Below, piece after piece: positions 5,104 to 5,687 of a stretch of DNA of 5,687 nt. The position numbers and the translations under genes are program-made. The first letter of the stretch is position 1; each line of letters opens with the position of its first letter. The notes below the pieces were generated by a model. It ran no database searches. It saw nothing but the letters and a program-made list of their open reading frames with translations, and was not told where the DNA came from. The DNA lies in assembly GCA_041477815.1 (NCBI GenBank), contig JBGOUV010000428.1:1-5687 (forward strand). The letters are read 5' to 3'. The DNA comes from JBGOUV01 sp041477815. Its GTDB lineage: Bacteria; Acidobacteriota; Terriglobia; Bryobacterales; JACQDG01.

Positions 5104-5109
5104 GGACGG

Positions 5110-5148
5110 CAGTTGAACCAGAAGGGTCGTGTCAACGCCGAACGTCAC
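5110..5148 (-). pseudogene. N-terminal fragment of a second PIN-domain toxin
   Basis: From GTG at 5148-5146 the minus strand reads VTFGVDTTLLVQL, the first strand of a PIN domain with its catalytic aspartate (GVDTT). After about 13 codons similarity ends where the kinase relic of the plus strand begins. The GTG overlaps the antitoxin end (TGA 5134-5132), the normal arrangement in antitoxin-PIN pairs. The missing body of a PIN toxin is found only in the other module at 3926-4222. Short match, so moderate confidence. Confidence 0.55.
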
Positions 5149-5311
5149 GGGCCGTCTCCGCCAGCAGATCATCCTTGGGGCCTCGCGCAGCCGGAACGTA
5201 GTATTGGCCTCGCGAATCAGCTCGGAAGCGGTTCGATCAATCTGCTGAGCCCGCTCCTGGAACTCCTGGTAGATCGGTTCGGATACATTTATCGTAATCG
5301 TCTTCAGACAT
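5132..5311 (-). pseudogene. Ribbon-helix-helix antitoxin relic, copy B
   Basis: The minus strand from 5301 reads TITINVSEPIYQEFQ, then ERAQQIDRTASELIREA, then NTTFRLRE: a complete ribbon-helix-helix core with beta strand TITINVS and both helices. The likely start ATG at 5311-5309 is not in frame with it (ATGTCTGAAG precedes the ACG of TITIN), so one base too many or two too few are present near the start. A second frame change follows RLRE: the end PKDDLLAETARDVRR with TGA 5134-5132 lies in another frame. Compared with copy A it keeps the first helix but has lost three codons between helix 2 and RLRE. Such proteins bind operator DNA as dimers and neutralise PIN toxins; with two frame breaks this copy should be dead. 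Confidence 0.7.
5206..5227. repeat. 22-base direct repeat shared by both antitoxin relics (unit 2)
   Basis: Identical to 4264-4285 in the same orientation, 942 bases further on. It encodes the SELIREA helix of the ribbon-helix-helix antitoxin on the minus strand. Confidence 0.85.
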
Positions 5312-5321
5312 GCCCTTTACC

Positions 5322-5327
5322 AGTATG
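5322..5327 (-). promoter_or_regulatory. Possible -10 box (CATACT) of antitoxin copy B
   Basis: On the minus strand CATACT is followed by GGTAAAGGGC and the ATG at 5311. The same leader, with changes, precedes the start remnant of copy A, so the promoter region was duplicated with the gene. AAAGG within the leader may serve as ribosome binding site. No -35 box was found. Confidence 0.3.
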
Positions 5328-5355
5328 GTGACGCGTCGAGTCCGCAATGGCGGCG

Positions 5356-5685
5356 CTAGCGGGCGGCGCCTGCGGCGGCGGAGTTCTTGCGGCGCTCCAG
5401 CAGGACGTAGGGGTCCTGTTTCAGTTGTTCCCAGTGGCGGCAGGCCCGGTCAAACACCGCACGCTGGGCGGGGTCGATTTCGTATTTCTGGCGGCGGAAG
5501 CGGAAGGCCAGGTGTTCGATCAGGTTGTAGCAGGCGGAGATCTGGCCGCAGGCGATCAGCCGGTCGAATTCCGCCACCTCGCCCGGTTTGGGGGGCTCCC
5601 ACCAGAAGCGTGTCCCGGTGGCACAAGCCTGCGTGGCCAGCTCCTGGATGGCCGGCGTACGGACGAAGAAGTCGGCGGGGAGACC
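5356..5685 (-). CDS. Unrecognised protein, C-terminal part
   Basis: The minus frame is open from the right window edge to TAG at 5358-5356, 109 visible residues, and its start lies outside the window. I do not recognise the family. It begins PADFFVRTPAIQELATQAC, then FWWEPPKPGE, then EFDRLIACGQISACYNLIEHLAFRF and RAVFDRACRHWEQLKQDPYV, and ends in a low-complexity tail (KNSAAAGAAR). It looks soluble and mostly helical, with several cysteines (QAC, IAC, SAC, RAC) and no membrane segment. Codon use is GC-rich at third positions like the intact genes on the left, and there is no frame break, so it is probably a working gene. The GTG at 5577 would give 73 residues, but the open frame continues above it with similar character, so a start further upstream is more likely. 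Confidence 0.55.
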   Translation of the reverse strand, partial: GLPADFFVRTPAIQELATQACATGTRFWWEPPKPGEVAEFDRLIACGQISACYNLIEHLAFRFRRQKYEIDPAQRAVFDRACRHWEQLKQDPYVLLERRKNSAAAGAAR

Positions 5686-5687
5686 GA

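Noticed and set aside
3320..5340. Insertion sequence or transposon as the cause of the decay
   Set aside because: No transposase fragment, terminal inverted repeats or target duplications were seen; the direct repeats belong to duplicated antitoxin genes.

Overview
The window is GC-rich bacterial DNA with dense codon use. The gene types, namely Uma2 nuclease, PQQ-like propeller, kinase/TolB-type propeller relics and many toxin-antitoxin scraps, suggest an acidobacterium, most likely of the Solibacter/Bryobacter kind. This is a judgement from recognised sequence style, not from a marker gene; no rRNA, tRNA, phage or transposase gene is visible.

The left part (1-3319) is intact. It holds the 3' end of a Uma2-family nuclease gene (2-256, +), a complete three-domain persulfide dioxygenase-rhodanese fusion of the CstB type (323-1726, +), a 384-base non-coding stretch packed with palindromes and an 18-base tandem repeat (1727-2110), and a complete PQQ-like beta-propeller protein with a strong ribosome binding site (2111-3319, +).

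The right part (3320-5340) is a gene graveyard. From left to right it holds an unrecognised stretch, the C-terminal end of a TolB/PD40-type propeller broken by an in-frame amber codon (3555-3920, +), the back two thirds of a PIN-domain (VapC-like) toxin (3926-4222, -), a decayed ribbon-helix-helix antitoxin (4223-4289, -), a RelE/ParE-type toxin split by a frameshift near its end (4355-4662, -) with its apparently intact antitoxin (4622-4813, -), a Ser/Thr kinase gene reduced to its first and last subdomains (4871-5103, +), and a second decayed antitoxin plus the first codons of a second PIN toxin (5110-5311, -). The two antitoxin relics are copies of one another with different deletions. At the right edge an unrecognised open reading frame (5356-5685, -) runs out of the window.

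Functionally, the intact genes point to sulfide/persulfide detoxification (the CstB-like enzyme) and an envelope-associated propeller of unknown role. They do not form an obvious shared pathway. The right part reads as a site where toxin-antitoxin modules and kinase-propeller genes repeatedly landed and decayed. I found no complete new defence or mobile system. The least explained items are the paired identical palindromes before the propeller gene and the duplicated, differently deleted antitoxin-PIN modules.
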